Part shown: positions 1-9,559 of the stretch, in pieces
Layout of the letters: each line of letters begins with the position of its first letter
Position numbering within the stretch: position 1 is the stretch's first letter
From: Diphasiastrum complanatum
Lineage: Eukaryota; Streptophyta; Lycopodiopsida; Lycopodiales; Lycopodiaceae
Length of the DNA: 64,000 nt
NCBI GenBank assembly: GCA_029204225.1
Contig: CM055092.1
Span: forward strand, 86,728,537 to 86,792,536
Direction: 5' to 3'
Program-made: the position numbers and the translations under genes
Notes under the pieces: model-generated
Told to the model about the DNA's origin: nothing
Databases searched by the model: none
The model's input: only the letters and a program-made list of their open reading frames with translations

Positions 1-1181
1 GAAGCGCTGCGGTTGGACCATATAAACTTCTTCCTCTAAGTCACCATTCAAAAATGTGGACTTCACTCCATTTGATGGATCTTCCACCCAAAATGAGATG
101 CTAAGACAATGATAAGACGTAGCGTAGTCCACTTAGCCACTGGAGCAAATGTCTGTTCATAGTCAATTCCTTTGCTTTGCTCATAACCCTTCACTACTAG
201 GCGTGCCTTATGCTTTGCTATCATGCCATCCGCATGAAACTTTGTTTTAAACACCCATTTGTTGTCAATGGTTTTCTTTCCAAGTGGTAGATCAACCAAC
301 TCCCATGTATCATGCCTGTGGATGGATTCTATTTCCTCTTCCATTGCCCTTTGCCATTCTTTGTGATCTTTTGCCTCATCAAAGGTTGATGGCTCTCGAC
401 ACTTCAAAATGTCACTCATTAGGGCATAGTTCACATGATAACGATCGGGAGACTTCCTTTCCCGCATTGATCTTCTCACTTCTCCTTGTGTGCTAGATCC
501 TGGTTGATTTAGCTTTGCGTCCTTCATGATCTTTTCATACCATTTTGGTATCTTAGATTCAGGTGATACACTACGTGGAGAATATGTATCCCAAGGAGTG
601 TCTAAGTAATGTCTCTTACTTCCAACCGGTTTTTCCTTTATTGCTCCTATTGGAAAGTACCTCCCCCTAGGCTCTTGAATAGGTGGTGTCCTTTCATACT
701 CGCCCTCTCGACTCTCGTCTTCACGTGCATCATCTTGTGGAGCATCTTCTTCATCTTCTTCCTCCAAAATTGTGGGAAGTATTTTGATGCTTTTACCACT
801 TGCATGGTCTTCATCTTCATACCTATGTGTTTCATCAAAGATCACATCTTTGCTAATGTGAATCTTGTTCATTACAAGATCAAAACCCCTGTATGCCTTC
901 GTCCTCTCATCATAACCGACGAAGATACACTTGATTGCTTTGGCATCAAGTTTCTTTCGCTCCTCCTTTGGCACATGTACATGGGCCTTACATCTAATGA
1001 CACGAAACTTGTCAATTTTTGGCTTTATTCCTGTAAATGCTTCTTTGGGAGTCACATTTGGAATCACAACTGTAGGGCTCCTGTTTTGCAAGAACGTTGC
1101 CGCACTGCACGTTTTTGACCAAAGTGAATCAGTCAAGCCCATTTGCTTCATCATGGAGCGTACACTCTCCATAATAGTCAT
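1..1181 (-). pseudogene. Copia family A pol fragment: integrase C-terminus and start of reverse transcriptase
   Basis: A 372-codon minus-strand frame (63-1181) reads through the end of a Copia integrase, an acidic linker and the first part of the reverse transcriptase. The integrase end shows NGVAERKN (about 1180-1210) and the GYDERTKAYRGF block. The RT start shows EWQRAMEEEIESI, KWVFKTKFHADG, KARLVVKGY and FAPVAKWTTLRLI, which are typical of Copia. Near position 63 the frame shifts, but the next RT block (STFLNGDLEEEVYM) can still be read down to position 1, so the element runs out of the window. The polyprotein would normally copy the element RNA into DNA in cytoplasmic particles. The nonsense and frameshift changes make this copy dead. 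Confidence 0.93.
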
Positions 1182-1889
1182 GTTTTTCCTTTCAGCTACA
1201 CCATTACTATGCAGCGTGTGTGACTGTGTGAATTGTCTTTTGATGACATGTTCTTTGCAAAAGTCCTAAAAATCATCAGATTTGTATTTGCCCCCTCTAT
1301 CAGATATTAGCACTTTGATGCATGCATCCAGTTGGTTCTCTACTTAAGTCTTGAACTCCTTGAAGTGAGCAAAAGCGTCAAATTTCTTCTTCAAGAAATA
1401 AATTCATGTCCTCCTAGAGTAATCATCTATAAAAGTCATAAAATAATATGCTTTTCCCAACAACATGGTCTTCATTGGGCCGCACAGATCACTGTGAATG
1501 AGTTCCAGTTGTTTCTTAGCTCTTGCAGCTCCACCTTTCTTGAATGTCTCCTTGTGATGCTTTCCCATGACGCATCCTTCACATATTGCATGATGATCAT
1601 CTTGCAATGCCGGTAACCCTATTACCATCTTCAGCTTTGCCATCAATCTCAAGCTCCCATAGTTCAAATGACCAAGTCTTCTGTGCCACAACTCAGATTG
1701 AGATGTTGTTGAGATAGCCAGACCATATTGTCCTGGTTTTGCAGCATCCAATTTATAAAGGCCACAGTTACTATCTCTAAAACCCTTCGCCACCACTTTA
1801 TGGTTGCGGTTCATATCCCTCATAAGGCATCCATCCTTGACAAATTCAACCTTAAGATGTTGATTTGCCATTACACCAATAGAAAGCAA
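1182..1889 (-). pseudogene. Copia family A integrase core and GAG-pre-integrase, with stops
   Basis: The frame 1404-1889 carries the pre-integrase histidine motif LWHRRLGHLNYGSL, the zinc cysteines in CEGCVMGKHHK, and the first catalytic aspartate in LIHSDLCGP, followed by FIDDYSRRT. Reading on through 1404-1182 gives the second aspartate in LISDRGGKY and the catalytic glutamate in NGVAERKN. There are at least three in-frame stops: after SRRT, after EFKT, and within the SDDF segment. The enzyme of this class inserts the DNA copy into the chromosome. Catalytic residues are kept but the stops abolish function. Confidence 0.9.
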
Positions 1890-1904
1890 TCTCTTTTTGA
1901 GTTC

Positions 1905-2198
1905 AGAAACTTAAAGCACATTAGGGATGTTCTTGATTTTACCATTAGGAGACTGCACAGGTACATTTCCCACACCCTGTATTTGGCATTCCTCTCCATT
2001 GGCTTGAGTGACCTTATCCCCATCATGGATTGGTGAGAATTTCTCAAACCAATCACGTTTCTCGGTCATATGCCTTGTGGCGTCTGAATCTATGAACCAT
2101 CTGGCACCATCATCAACTTGGAATGCCAATGCCGATGAGAAGACACTAGTCTCGTCATCTTCTCCATCATCTTCGGCAATGTTTTCTTGTTGAGTCAC
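1905..2198 (-). pseudogene. Copia family A protease with altered active site
   Basis: The minus frame 1911-2198 is the aspartic protease of a Copia polyprotein: WFIDSDATRHMT, then GDKVTQANGEECQIQGVG and the hydrophobic strand NIPNVL. Copia proteases normally read DSGA at the active site; here it is DSDA, so the conserved glycine next to the catalytic aspartate is changed. This protease would cut the gag-pol polyprotein inside the particle. The next 20 codons (LKFLNSKRDCFLLV) continue only in a neighbouring frame, so a frameshift follows. Confidence 0.9.
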
Positions 2199-2199
2199 T

Positions 2200-3008
2200 T
2201 TTCCTGCCTTTATGTCCGCTTTCTTCTTGTAACACTTGCGTGCCCAATGACCCAGTTTGTGGCAATAGTAACATTTGTCTTTCTTCTTCTTTTTTCCTTT
2301 TGATGACGACTCTCCCTTGTCATCATCATCCTTGGATTTCTTAGGAATCCTTTTTCATCCAATCTGCTTGCCTTTAGCAAGCAAGGCTTGATCCTCCTGT
2401 GGGGTTTGCCTTGACTTCACCACTTCACGACGCTGCTCTTCTTGCAACATGATTTCGTGGAAGTCTTCAAAAGTAGGCAACCTCTCCCTCGAGGCAATGC
2501 TGCTCACAAACATCTGTAGCCCTTCCGAGACACCGCTCATTGTGGTATGTACCAATTCAACGTCCCTAATTGGTTCTCCAATTGCCACAAGTTGATCTCT
2601 CAGCTCCTTTATTCTGGTGAAGAAAGATCCCACTTATTCACTTTCTTCCATCCTTACTATGTTTAATCTCGACTTCAAGAACATGGCCCGAGCTGGATTG
2701 CAAGTTTGAAATTGCATTCTAAGAGCTTCCCAAGCTCTCCTAGCCATTGTGGCATCACTTATATGAGTGATTACATGGTCTTTCACTGAAAGATTGATTA
2801 AGGACAATGATCTCTGCGCCTTTTAATCAAAGGCCCTCATGTCACCTGGAGTGGTATTTGGCTGGACTTCAATACCTGCCACGATCTCCCACAACTCTTT
2901 CTCCATCAAAATTCTCTTCATTTTGAATTTCCAGATGTTGTAGTTAGAAACCCCATCAAGTTTGCTTGCATCGCCCAAAATTGTCTCATTGATGTTTGCC
3001 ATCTCCAA
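2200..3008 (-). pseudogene. Copia family A gag (capsid and zinc knuckle)
   Basis: Three minus frames together make a Copia gag. 2823-3008 is the N-terminus, starting MEMANINETILGDASKLDG with the IWKFKMKRILMEKELW block. 2355-2633 is the middle (FFTRIKELRDQLVAIGEP and LPTFEDFHEIMLQEEQRR). Around 2222-2279 a complete CCHC zinc knuckle CYYCHKLGHWARKC is followed by lysines. Frameshifts near 2350 and 2640 and a stop near 2822 separate the pieces. Gag packages element RNA in the particle. A close relative lies at 57095-57951, which identifies both as one family. Confidence 0.9.
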
Positions 3009-3009
3009 A

Positions 3010-3500
3010 CTACTTGAAACTCCACCTTTAGGCTATAAAGTGTATGCCGAAGCCAATCGTGATGTCAGAAATCACAAATAATGACCTGCAATTTTTGGCT
3101 TACCAGGCTACCCGCCGCTCTTTCACCAAATTGAAAGCCAAACTAGCGTCGCTTTTCGAAATGCTTCTTGTCACCAACTACCAACTACCTGCCCAATGGA
3201 ATGGTGAAATCACTTTTGGCATGCTCCGAACACTTTCTCTATGGCAAACACTCTGTTTTGGTATACCGTACTTGCAGGTACAGTCAGGGTGCCCTTCGTT
3301 TGGAGGCTATAGCCTTTCGTTTGGCCCAAATAGGTTAAAAGAGGTGGAAATAAGGGCAATTTTGGTTTTTGAATTGTTTCTTCAGTGTGAAGAAACTTCA
3401 CCCTTCAAAACCTTGGGACCCAACAATTTTTTCAGTTTGAAGATTTTTAATGAATTTGCAATGCACTTTGCACTTCAGACCCCTTCAGGCTTTTTCACAT
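3010..3500 (-). repeat. Family A leader or LTR-type sequence
   Basis: The sequence just upstream of the family A gag is clearly similar to 57960-58420, which lies in the same position relative to the second family A gag. Shared blocks include GACCTGCA..TTTT..GCTT, CTTTCTCTATGGCAAACACTCTG and TTTGGAG.CT.TAGCC. I could not find a primer-binding site or a TG...CA boundary, so I cannot say where leader ends and LTR begins. Confidence 0.55.
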
Positions 3501-3777
3501 CAATCCAACGGATTCTTTAGATCCAAAGACCCACCTGACATGCAATAACCATTGTCGATCTGTGTGACTCGAGATCGGACGGCTTTCCATGCTTTTGCAC
3601 GTTGATCAAGGGCCTTTGAAGCAACAGGCACTTCGGGTCACTAACAAGCTAGCTGAACTGGGCGCGCGAGGCCTCGCGACCTCTCCTCCTCTTCTCCACG
3701 CAAACTCTCTCTTCACTATGGATCTTCCTTTCTCTTCACAAGCTATGGCTTCTGCCTGTGGATCAATCTATCTTGGG
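3501..3777. other. No recognisable gene
   Basis: This stretch is GC-richer than its surroundings (around 3660 there is a GGCGCGCGAGG run). It joins the family A leader to an integrase scrap. I see no reading frame or repeat that I can name. Confidence 0.5.
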
Positions 3778-3962
3778 CGCGCGATGCATGCGCTAGCATA
3801 CATTTAACTGATTCAACCAGAGTACGGTTCTTCCTCTCAGCTAAGCCATTTGACTGAGGACTGTAAGGAGTGATGAATTGCTGCTCAATGCCTTGGCTCT
3901 GGCAGTACTTCTTAAATTCAGTAGAGATGTACTCTCCACCATTGTCAGACCTCAGGCTGCTG
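3778..3962 (-). pseudogene. Copia integrase scrap
   Basis: The minus strand reads LRSDNGGEYISTEFKKYC, then QQFITPYSPQSNGLAERKNR and TLVESVKCMLAHAS. This is the second half of a Copia integrase catalytic core with the second aspartate and the glutamate both present. It stops abruptly on both sides. It is close to the integrase at 41711-42420 but not to family A, so it is a separate insertion remnant. Confidence 0.88.
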
Positions 3963-4228
3963 TGCTACTCTGATAACATCTCACCTGTAGAATGCGTTTC
4001 ATTCGATTTGATAGAGGCAAGACTATTGTTCTGGAATTATTTCACACTACACAACCCAACACAAGTAATACTGGTTACTTTCTAATGTCTGTTGACAACC
4101 AGAATAATGCCTGAGGCCACTTCATTCGAAACAAATCACAAATTGTACCAAATATATAACTTTCTAACGTTGTCCTCTGTGGGTTCGACATTATTTACTA
4201 CAAAATCTATATTAACCTTGTTGTTATA

Positions 4229-4474
4229 GCACGACAGGCTGTGAGAGAGGTTACGCAGTATATGACTACTCATTTGCTCTATGCAATGAGGTGGAATATA
4301 ACTGCTTTGGAGGCACTCCATACTGCATACGAGGACTTCTAGACTAAAATATTTGAGGATTCGATCTTGTGCTCGATACATGCCAAGAGGGTGGCGTTGA
4401 TGCCCAAGGACATGCTTCTTGTCATGAGGCTTTGGAACACCTATGACAACATTTTTAAGTCAGGCTTCACATAG
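4229..4474 (+). pseudogene. Histone H3-fold gene remnant
   Basis: Read from 4229, the plus strand gives VREVTQYMTTHLLYAMRW, then ALEALHTAYEDF, a TAG stop at 4340-4342, and KIFEDSILCSIHAKRVALMP with KDMLLVMRLW. Canonical histone H3 has VREIAQDFKT, ALQEAAEAYLVGLFED and LCAIHAKRVTIMPKD in this order, so the match covers the end of helix 1, helix 2 and the start of helix 3. The divergence is far above that of plant replicative H3. An AG splice acceptor (...TTGTTATAG, ending 4229) directly precedes it, so it looks like an exon of a diverged H3 variant or H3-fold protein. The stop in helix 2 suggests a pseudogene, although I cannot exclude an unseen splice. A second stop ends the frame at 4472. Confidence 0.75.
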
Positions 4475-4513
4475 AGGCAAGTTCCTCTTGAAAGAGGGCT
4501 TGTTCCACCCTGA

Positions 4514-5125
4514 AAAAAGAGAAAGCAAGCACAGCCCAAGCCGACAAAATCCAAGGCTAGGTCTCCCAGCTCTTCACCCTTGCCTCCTCCCATTAATAGA
4601 GATGTGGCAACTACCTCGACAATTCCATGGGTTGAGAGCCTTCCCGCTACCCCTGATCTTGAAATAGCAAGTTCTCCTTCTCAACATGCGGAGGATCTAA
4701 GTACAGTGGTGGACAACATTGTATCTGATGTCGATGCAACTGATACAGGGTTGCATATTAGACTCCCCAATGATCCAAAGGACACATTCTTTGATTCTCA
4801 AAGATACATTGATTTTGATATGTATATAGCCAAAACAATAGGTGATCTCGAAGGAGAGTTTTTGTTTTATATACATGATATTAATTTTAAAATGCATATC
4901 GAAGGCCAGCATTGTAAGGAGCTGAAGGAGAAAACCTCCCATATTTCAAATATAGTTGTTGAATGCGAGTGTGTATATTATATACATAAATACACATATA
5001 CAGTCACCAAGGAGATTTTTGTTGTACCTCCATTTTTTGGGCATCTGTTGAATAAAGAGAGAAAAGCCAGAAGACTCTTCAGACACACAAGCAATGAGGC
5101 ATCAATATTCATCATTCCATATTGA
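4514..5125 (+). CDS. Unrecognised frame with basic tail, perhaps part of the H3-fold gene
   Basis: After a TGA at 4511 an open frame of about 200 codons begins KKRKQAQPKPTKSKARSP, a highly basic nuclear-localisation-like stretch. It continues with a serine/proline linker, an acidic segment (VDNIVSDVDATDTG) and a block FLFYIHDINFKMHIEG. No ATG opens it, so it would have to be an internal exon. A related block (FQVFYLHDGMEFK) occurs twice further on at 5391-5540, which suggests that a repeated domain runs through 4.5-5.7 kb. I do not recognise the family. After about 4980 the frame becomes AT-rich and may be intron. Confidence 0.4.
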   Translation, partial: KKRKQAQPKPTKSKARSPSSSPLPPPINRDVATTSTIPWVESLPATPDLEIASSPSQHAEDLSTVVDNIVSDVDATDTGLHIRLPNDPKDTFFDSQRYIDFDMYIAKTIGDLEGEFLFYIHDINFKMHIEGQHCKELKEKTSHISNIVVECECVYYIHKYTYTVTKEIFVVPPFFGHLLNKERKARRLFRHTSNEASIFIIPY

Positions 5126-5320
5126 GCAAAGTAAGATAATTTCTTTTTGTAAGATTTGTTTGATTCTTGTCATTCATTGCTTGTCATTTGCTAGCAACAA
5201 ACATTGGAGCGTTCATGTTATATCTTTAAAAGTGGATTCTACTGGAAGCTGCACACCTATGTGCATGACAATGAATTCGTTAAATGCCACCCACTCCATT
5301 GTTAACTCTATGTAAAACAG

Positions 5321-5688
5321 GATGGTGGAGCTATTGCCCAAGCTAGATGGGCTGATTGTAAATAGCAACATGGAGATTGTTGATGCAAAGGTAAAAGGAT
5401 CTTTTCAAGTTTTTTATTTACATGATGGCATGGAGTTTAAAATTATATTGAATTATAATTTTAACAATTTTTCACTGTAATCTTTCAGTCTTTGTAAAAG
5501 AATCTTTTCAAGTTTTTTATTTACATGATGGCATGGAGTACAAAATCACAAAATGCTGCAAATCCTATTATCCTCTGCAAGGCCCTACAAGCATGGAGGT
5601 GTCGTGGATGAAGCTGCCCCAAACAGAGGTGGACAGTGAAGTTGCGATGCTTGAGGATCTCCCTCAAGCACTTATGATTGAAATGTAA
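5321..5688 (+). CDS. Two candidate exons of the same unrecognised gene
   Basis: A first candidate exon starts at ATG 5321 (MVELLPKLDGLIVNS...) and reaches GCAAAG/GTAAAAGG at 5390, a plausible donor. A second starts after the acceptor CTTTCAG (5482-5488) and reads FQVFYLHDGMEYKITKC, then SMEVSWMKLPQTEVDSEVAM, ending at TAA 5686-5688. The amino acids are evenly used and unlike junk translation, so I think this is the 3' end of a real or recently lost gene. I cannot name it. It follows the H3-fold remnant on the same strand. Confidence 0.35.
5391..5540 (+). repeat. Near-exact 47-bp direct repeat
   Basis: The block beginning GTAAAAGRATCTTTTCAAG and ending TGATGGCATGGAGT occurs at 5391-5437 and again at 5494-5540, 103 bp apart, with essentially one difference. 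Both copies can encode SFQVFYLHDGMEF/Y. The sequence between them is AT-rich and contains the acceptor used for the second copy, so this looks like a recent exon duplication. Confidence 0.85.
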
Positions 5689-6118
5689 ATATAAAAATAC
5701 AAGTACAAATGTATGGAAAGATATCATCACATGATGATGCATAGAATAGATAGGCAAACATAAAGTGGGCTATTATTGAAAGCCACAAATATTTTATTTC
5801 AATTTTCAAAACAATGTACATTTTCCACAAACTGAATACTATTTGTTCGACAAAAATCTTGATGCCATTTGAGACAGTTTTGTATTGATTTTTTTGAAAG
5901 GTACATTGTTGCACGTCTACCATCCCAATGTTTATGCGGTTTTGACAATTTCTACGCTTCTATTTAAATCCTTGCACTGTATGTGATTTTCTTGTCTTGG
6001 TCTTACCTGTACATCAAAGAAACTTGTTAAACGATATCAACATTGAGATTATTTTAAAAGCAATTGCAAAATATTGAAAACATTGAAACAATTTTAAATA
6101 AAATCATTGAAAGTTATC

Positions 6119-6573
6119 TCAAATGTGTATTAAAGAAAACAAACATACACTTACCAATCTCTCATTGACACGAAAACAAAAGTGTTCAGGAATATCATAT
6201 TGCAGCAAGGTAAGCTCTGATCGAATGTGATCGAGTGTCCAATCTTCCTCCACCTCAATTGTTGTAAGAGTAGAATCATTTTGCTTCACTTGAATCTTGA
6301 TAGAGTCACTGTAAAATCTTGATTCAATGCTTTCCATTCATTGCCAACTTTGGACCATCTTCTATAATAAAATGTTAAAGAAAGCATTTGTTCTTCTATA
6401 AGATATCTAAATTTCAGTGACGATCTATTAACTATGCACTCGATATTGCCATTACTCTTTTTATCTCGTTGACCATCTAGGAGGCTTGATAACATATCGT
6501 CTGTTAAATCACTACAAATAAACATTGTCACTGTTCTATGAATATTACATGCAACAAAAAAATCTACAAACAT
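6119..6573 (-). CDS. Exons of an unrecognised minus-strand gene
   Basis: Two overlapping minus frames look like real protein. 6350-6573 gives SSLLDGQRDKKSNGNIECIV and FRYLIEEQMLSLTFYYRRW. 6150-6345 gives SIKIQVKQNDSTLTTIEVEE, DWTLDHIRSELTLLQYDIP and FCFRVNERLV, which has the rhythm of a ubiquitin-like beta-grasp domain, though I cannot assign it. The frame changes at about 6340, so an intron or frameshift lies there. Downstream in the same direction from the exon at 6905-7230, this may be one multi-exon gene. Confidence 0.4.
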
Positions 6574-6904
6574 TGCAAAAGGCAGAAAAACGAGTGCAAT
6601 CTATTGTTTTTTGAACTTGTGCTACATTTCATACAATTTTGAATGTCCATAAATAATCTTGATTGAAAGCTCTCTGTTATGGTAGAATCCGAAGGAATCC
6701 ATTATTCACTTGAAAAAGAGGGTAATGATATCACCTCTAATCTACCACCCGGAACTGGATGGTGTGTAAGATGAATCATAGAAAAAAATACAAGAATCCA
6801 AAAGTGATCTCATGGAGCAGTTCTTGTATTGCAGAAGACCAATATACTCATATACACGTCTAAACGATTGATAAAAAGTTCAAAGGAAAAAAATTCTCCA
6901 AACC

Positions 6905-7338
6905 TTACAATTGCATTTGAGTCTGTCATTTGAACTTACGCCTTCCACTCTAATTTCCTTATGCATGTAGACATGTTGAACTAAGACCTCTGACATGGAT
7001 CGACCACCAGGTGAAACTTTGAAGTCTAAAATTCTACCTTTCCAAAAGCTCCTATAATCCATATTTGATTTTCTCTTTTTACCAAAAACACCTCTTGCTG
7101 AGGGATGCATGAAAACCCACCAGAATTTTCTGTAGATACATGATATCCATGAGCCATCAGAGTCTTTTTCATTACAAACAAAAACTGAGACAATATTGCT
7201 TCGTGGTCTACGACTTCCAGAAGCCGTTGCAAAGCTAAAAGAAGATGAACAATAGAGTTTAAAACTAAAAGTAGAGAAATTAGTATGAAAATAAAAAACC
7301 AAATTTGTAATAAATGTTGGCGGTCTTTCGTAAATCAT
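6905..7338 (-). CDS. Unrecognised gene, exon Y (first copy)
   Basis: The minus strand encodes SNIVSVFVCNEKDSDGSW, YRKFWWVFMHPSARGVFG, KKRKSNMDYRSFWKGRILDF and SMSEVLVQHVYMHKEIRVEG. A diverged copy lies on the plus strand at 10423-10617, with NEKD..W(I), W V hh H P S, K K R, Y and R.L.F.K conserved. That conservation pattern favours coding sequence over chance. The likely exon begins near 7235 (CFATASGSRRPRS); sequence upstream of that is AT-rich. The function is unknown. Confidence 0.5.
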
Positions 7339-7361
7339 ATATGTTACTCTAACTATGGTTA

Positions 7362-7640
7362 GATCAAAATATACTTACTTTAACCACAAGTGTTAAGTCC
7401 TAGGCACTCAGGAAACTCACGGGCAGCAATTACGGTCCAATCACAAGTTAGGACCCTGCCCGGTGGGAGTTTTGAATTGTAAAAAAATATGACTGAAAGG
7501 TTCCAAAAAAAATTCGATTGGCAAACAAAGTTACGATCTTTCACAGGTGTAAATATATAACTGGGCCAAGTGTACATCGAATAGTTGAAAAGTCAAAAAT
7601 AGCATCTTGACAAAAGGCCCTTTTGGTGCTCGAAACTCCT
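7362..7640 (-). CDS. Unrecognised gene, exon X (first copy)
   Basis: The minus strand reads MYTWPSYIFTPVKDRNFVCQ, then FYNSKLPPGRVLTCDWTVIA and AREFPECLGLNTCG, followed by TAA and AAAGTAAGTAT, which resembles a splice donor. The diverged partner at 10600-10895 on the plus strand keeps WP..IFTPVK.RN.VC.S, KLP.GRV, D.T..AAR and L.T.G. I cannot name the protein. The pair forms a roughly 280-bp inverted repeat. Confidence 0.45.
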
Positions 7641-7875
7641 CTAATGGTAGTCCGAAGGTCAATGTTGCGGTATGCCTCGAATGAGTATAGGTCTTTGAAG
7701 AAAACCGATTACTTCAGGACCTCAAGCTTGCATCCCATAAATGTCGTAAAGTGTAAATGAAAGTACTAAATGGGGCAACAACTTTCCAAGTATTCAAGAC
7801 TCATTAGCTATGATTGAAAAGTAGTTAAATTGGATAAAGTGTCATAGCAAAGCTATGACAAATCCATCTCGTCTT
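7641..7875. other. No recognisable gene
   Basis: This AT-rich linker lies between the unknown gene and a Copia scrap. I see no frame, no named repeat and no LTR boundary. Confidence 0.4.
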
Positions 7876-8395
7876 TTATAGCTTTCGCCATTCCTTTAAA
7901 TAATTTGCCTCCTCATAGCTTGCCAGCTCTTGACACTTCATAATGTCACTCATGAGAGCATAATTTACATGGTAACGATTGGGATCTCTCTTATCTCTCA
8001 TAGATCTTCTCACATCACCTTGCGAGCTCAATCTTGTTAGATTCATCCTCACATCTTTCATGATGTAAGTCGGGTGATACACCTCTTGGTGAGTAAGTAT
8101 CCCAAGGTTCAGATATTGTCTCTTGCTTCCCACAGGTTTTTCCTTTGCAGCTCCAATCGGCAAATACCTCCCCCTAGGCTTGTAAATGGGTGGAGTTCGA
8201 TCATGCTCTTCTTCGTGGACTTGATCCTCATGCATGATTTCATGTGGAGCATCAACCTCATCTTAGCACTTTAATGCGTGTGTCCTAAAGCTTTGAATTC
8301 CTTGAAATGAGCAAATGCATTAGATTTCTTCTTCAAGAAGTAGATCCATGTCCTCCTAGAGTAGTCATCAATGAATGTCTTAAAGTAGTAGGTGT
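7876..8395 (-). pseudogene. Copia family A fragment with internal deletion
   Basis: The minus frame 7876-8235 matches the acidic linker of family A almost block for block: RTPPIYKPRGRYLPIGAAKE, KPVGSKRQYL and NRYHVNYALMSDIMKCQE (compare 63-720). Upstream, 8270-8395 reads the integrase segment FIDDYSRRTWIYFLKKK and FAHFKEFKA. The catalytic core between them, including the second aspartate and the glutamate, is deleted. It is a truncated copy with no coding capacity. Confidence 0.88.
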
Positions 8396-8426
8396 GAAAG
8401 ATTTCAGATTAGTGATGATCCAAATC

Positions 8427-8705
8427 TCCATGAATGAGCCTCCATCTCCATCTTGCCACAAGAAACCATCAAGCCATGGAAATCCATGAGTAAGTGAGTT
8501 CATCCATGATACTAAAGCAGCACCACATGACTATAAACCAAGCAAGTTTTACTAGTCCATCTTCAAGATCTACTTGACACAAGTATGACCATGAATTCAC
8601 AAAAAATTGACAATCTCCAAACATTGGCACTAAGTATCTCAACACTTGAGAACTTAGCCATGGATGAGTGATATAATGATCTTCCAATAGCTTCATTTCA
8701 GTCAA
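8427..8705 (-). repeat. Direct repeat copy 1, Copia C 3' region
   Basis: This stretch, starting AATCTCCATGAATGAGCCTC, is repeated at 9222-9515 with roughly nine matches in ten. The copies are about 795 bp apart and flank the RNase H end and LTR start of a family C element. A shorter version is seen at 41173-41290 and 52690-52810. The arrangement fits two nested or recombined copies of the same element end. Confidence 0.8.
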
Positions 8706-8719
8706 TAATGTACCCAACA

Positions 8720-8899
8720 TTTAAATTTGAATCTACTCAAACTCGATTTCTTTTCGAAACTTTCAAAAAGTGTCTATTCAAATGAAATTTAGACTAATCA
8801 ACTTTGAAAAGTCAAACTCTAAGTCTAATATAAAGTTGGTCTCAATTTGCCAAATATAAAAATGTAGCAAATATGATCGAACTAGGTGAATCTTTCACA
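8720..8899 (-). mobile_element. Copia C LTR beginning, copy 1
   Basis: On the minus strand an LTR appears to start TGTGAAAGATTCACC at 8899 immediately after the polypurine tract GAAGAGGGAG (8900-8909). The same junction occurs at 40817/40818 and 52359/52360. The far end of the LTR cannot be placed because the copy is broken by the direct repeat at 8427-8705. Confidence 0.65.
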
Positions 8900-8909
8900 C
8901 TCCCTCTTC
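8900..8909 (-). promoter_or_regulatory. Polypurine tract
   Basis: GAAGAGGGAG on the minus strand is the purine run that primes plus-strand DNA synthesis in LTR retrotransposons. It sits directly against the TG that starts the LTR and just downstream of the RNase H end. Confidence 0.7.
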
Positions 8910-8951
8910 AACTAGTTTTAGCATGGACTTTGATAACACTCAAGTGATGTC

Positions 8952-9284
8952 CTATGTATGCTTCATGAACAAGTCCTTTCCCAATGCATTGGTGAAGATA
9001 TCAGCTACACATTCCCTTGAGGACACATGTTGAAGCTTCACCTCCTTTGCAATGACCTGCTCCCTCACAAAATGAAATTGCACCTCAATATGACATGAAG
9101 AATCACATAGAATGTAAATGAAATGATTCCACCATGCTTCAGCCAAACAATAAATGTGATTGAACAACATTTGCTTGCATGTCTCCTCGTTTGTCCTTTC
9201 TTGCAATATATCCACCATGAAACTCCATGAATGGGCCTCCATCTCCATCTTACCACAAGAAACCATCAAGCCTTGGAAATCCAT
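8952..9284 (-). pseudogene. Copia C RNase H C-terminal end
   Basis: The minus frame ends HIEVQFHFVREQVIAKEVKL, QHVSSRECVADIFTNALGKD and LFMKHT, the highly conserved end of Copia polyproteins (HIE..YHFIRE..., ADIFTK.L). Upstream of CDSSCHIEV the frame 9120-9284 no longer resembles RNase H and contains the repeated block also seen at 41100-41290, so the rest of the domain has been replaced or scrambled. Confidence 0.85.
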
Positions 9285-9515
9285 GAGTAAGTGAGTTCAT
9301 CCATGGTACTAAAGCAACACCACATGACTCCATAAACCAAACAAGTTTTACTAGTCCATCTTCAAGATCTACTTGACACAAGAAAAAGACCATGAATTCA
9401 CCAAAAATTGACAAAGTCCAAACATTGGCACTAAGTATCTCAACACTTCAGAACTTAGCCATGGATGAGTGATATAATGATCCTCCAATAGCTTCATTTC
9501 CATCAACAAAATCAA
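9222..9515 (-). repeat. Direct repeat copy 2, Copia C 3' region
   Basis: This is the second copy of 8427-8705. It differs by scattered substitutions and a few small indels, for example an AAAAAG insertion near 9385. It shares the run TCCAAACATTGGCACTAAGT with the first copy. Confidence 0.8.
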
Positions 9516-9559
9516 CCAAGAATGCTAGTACAAATCCAACATCAAAATGATGTCAGAAA

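Noticed and set aside
609-1118. A 169-codon plus-strand frame over the Copia A pol
   Set aside because: It is the antisense shadow of the clear minus-strand integrase/RT frame.
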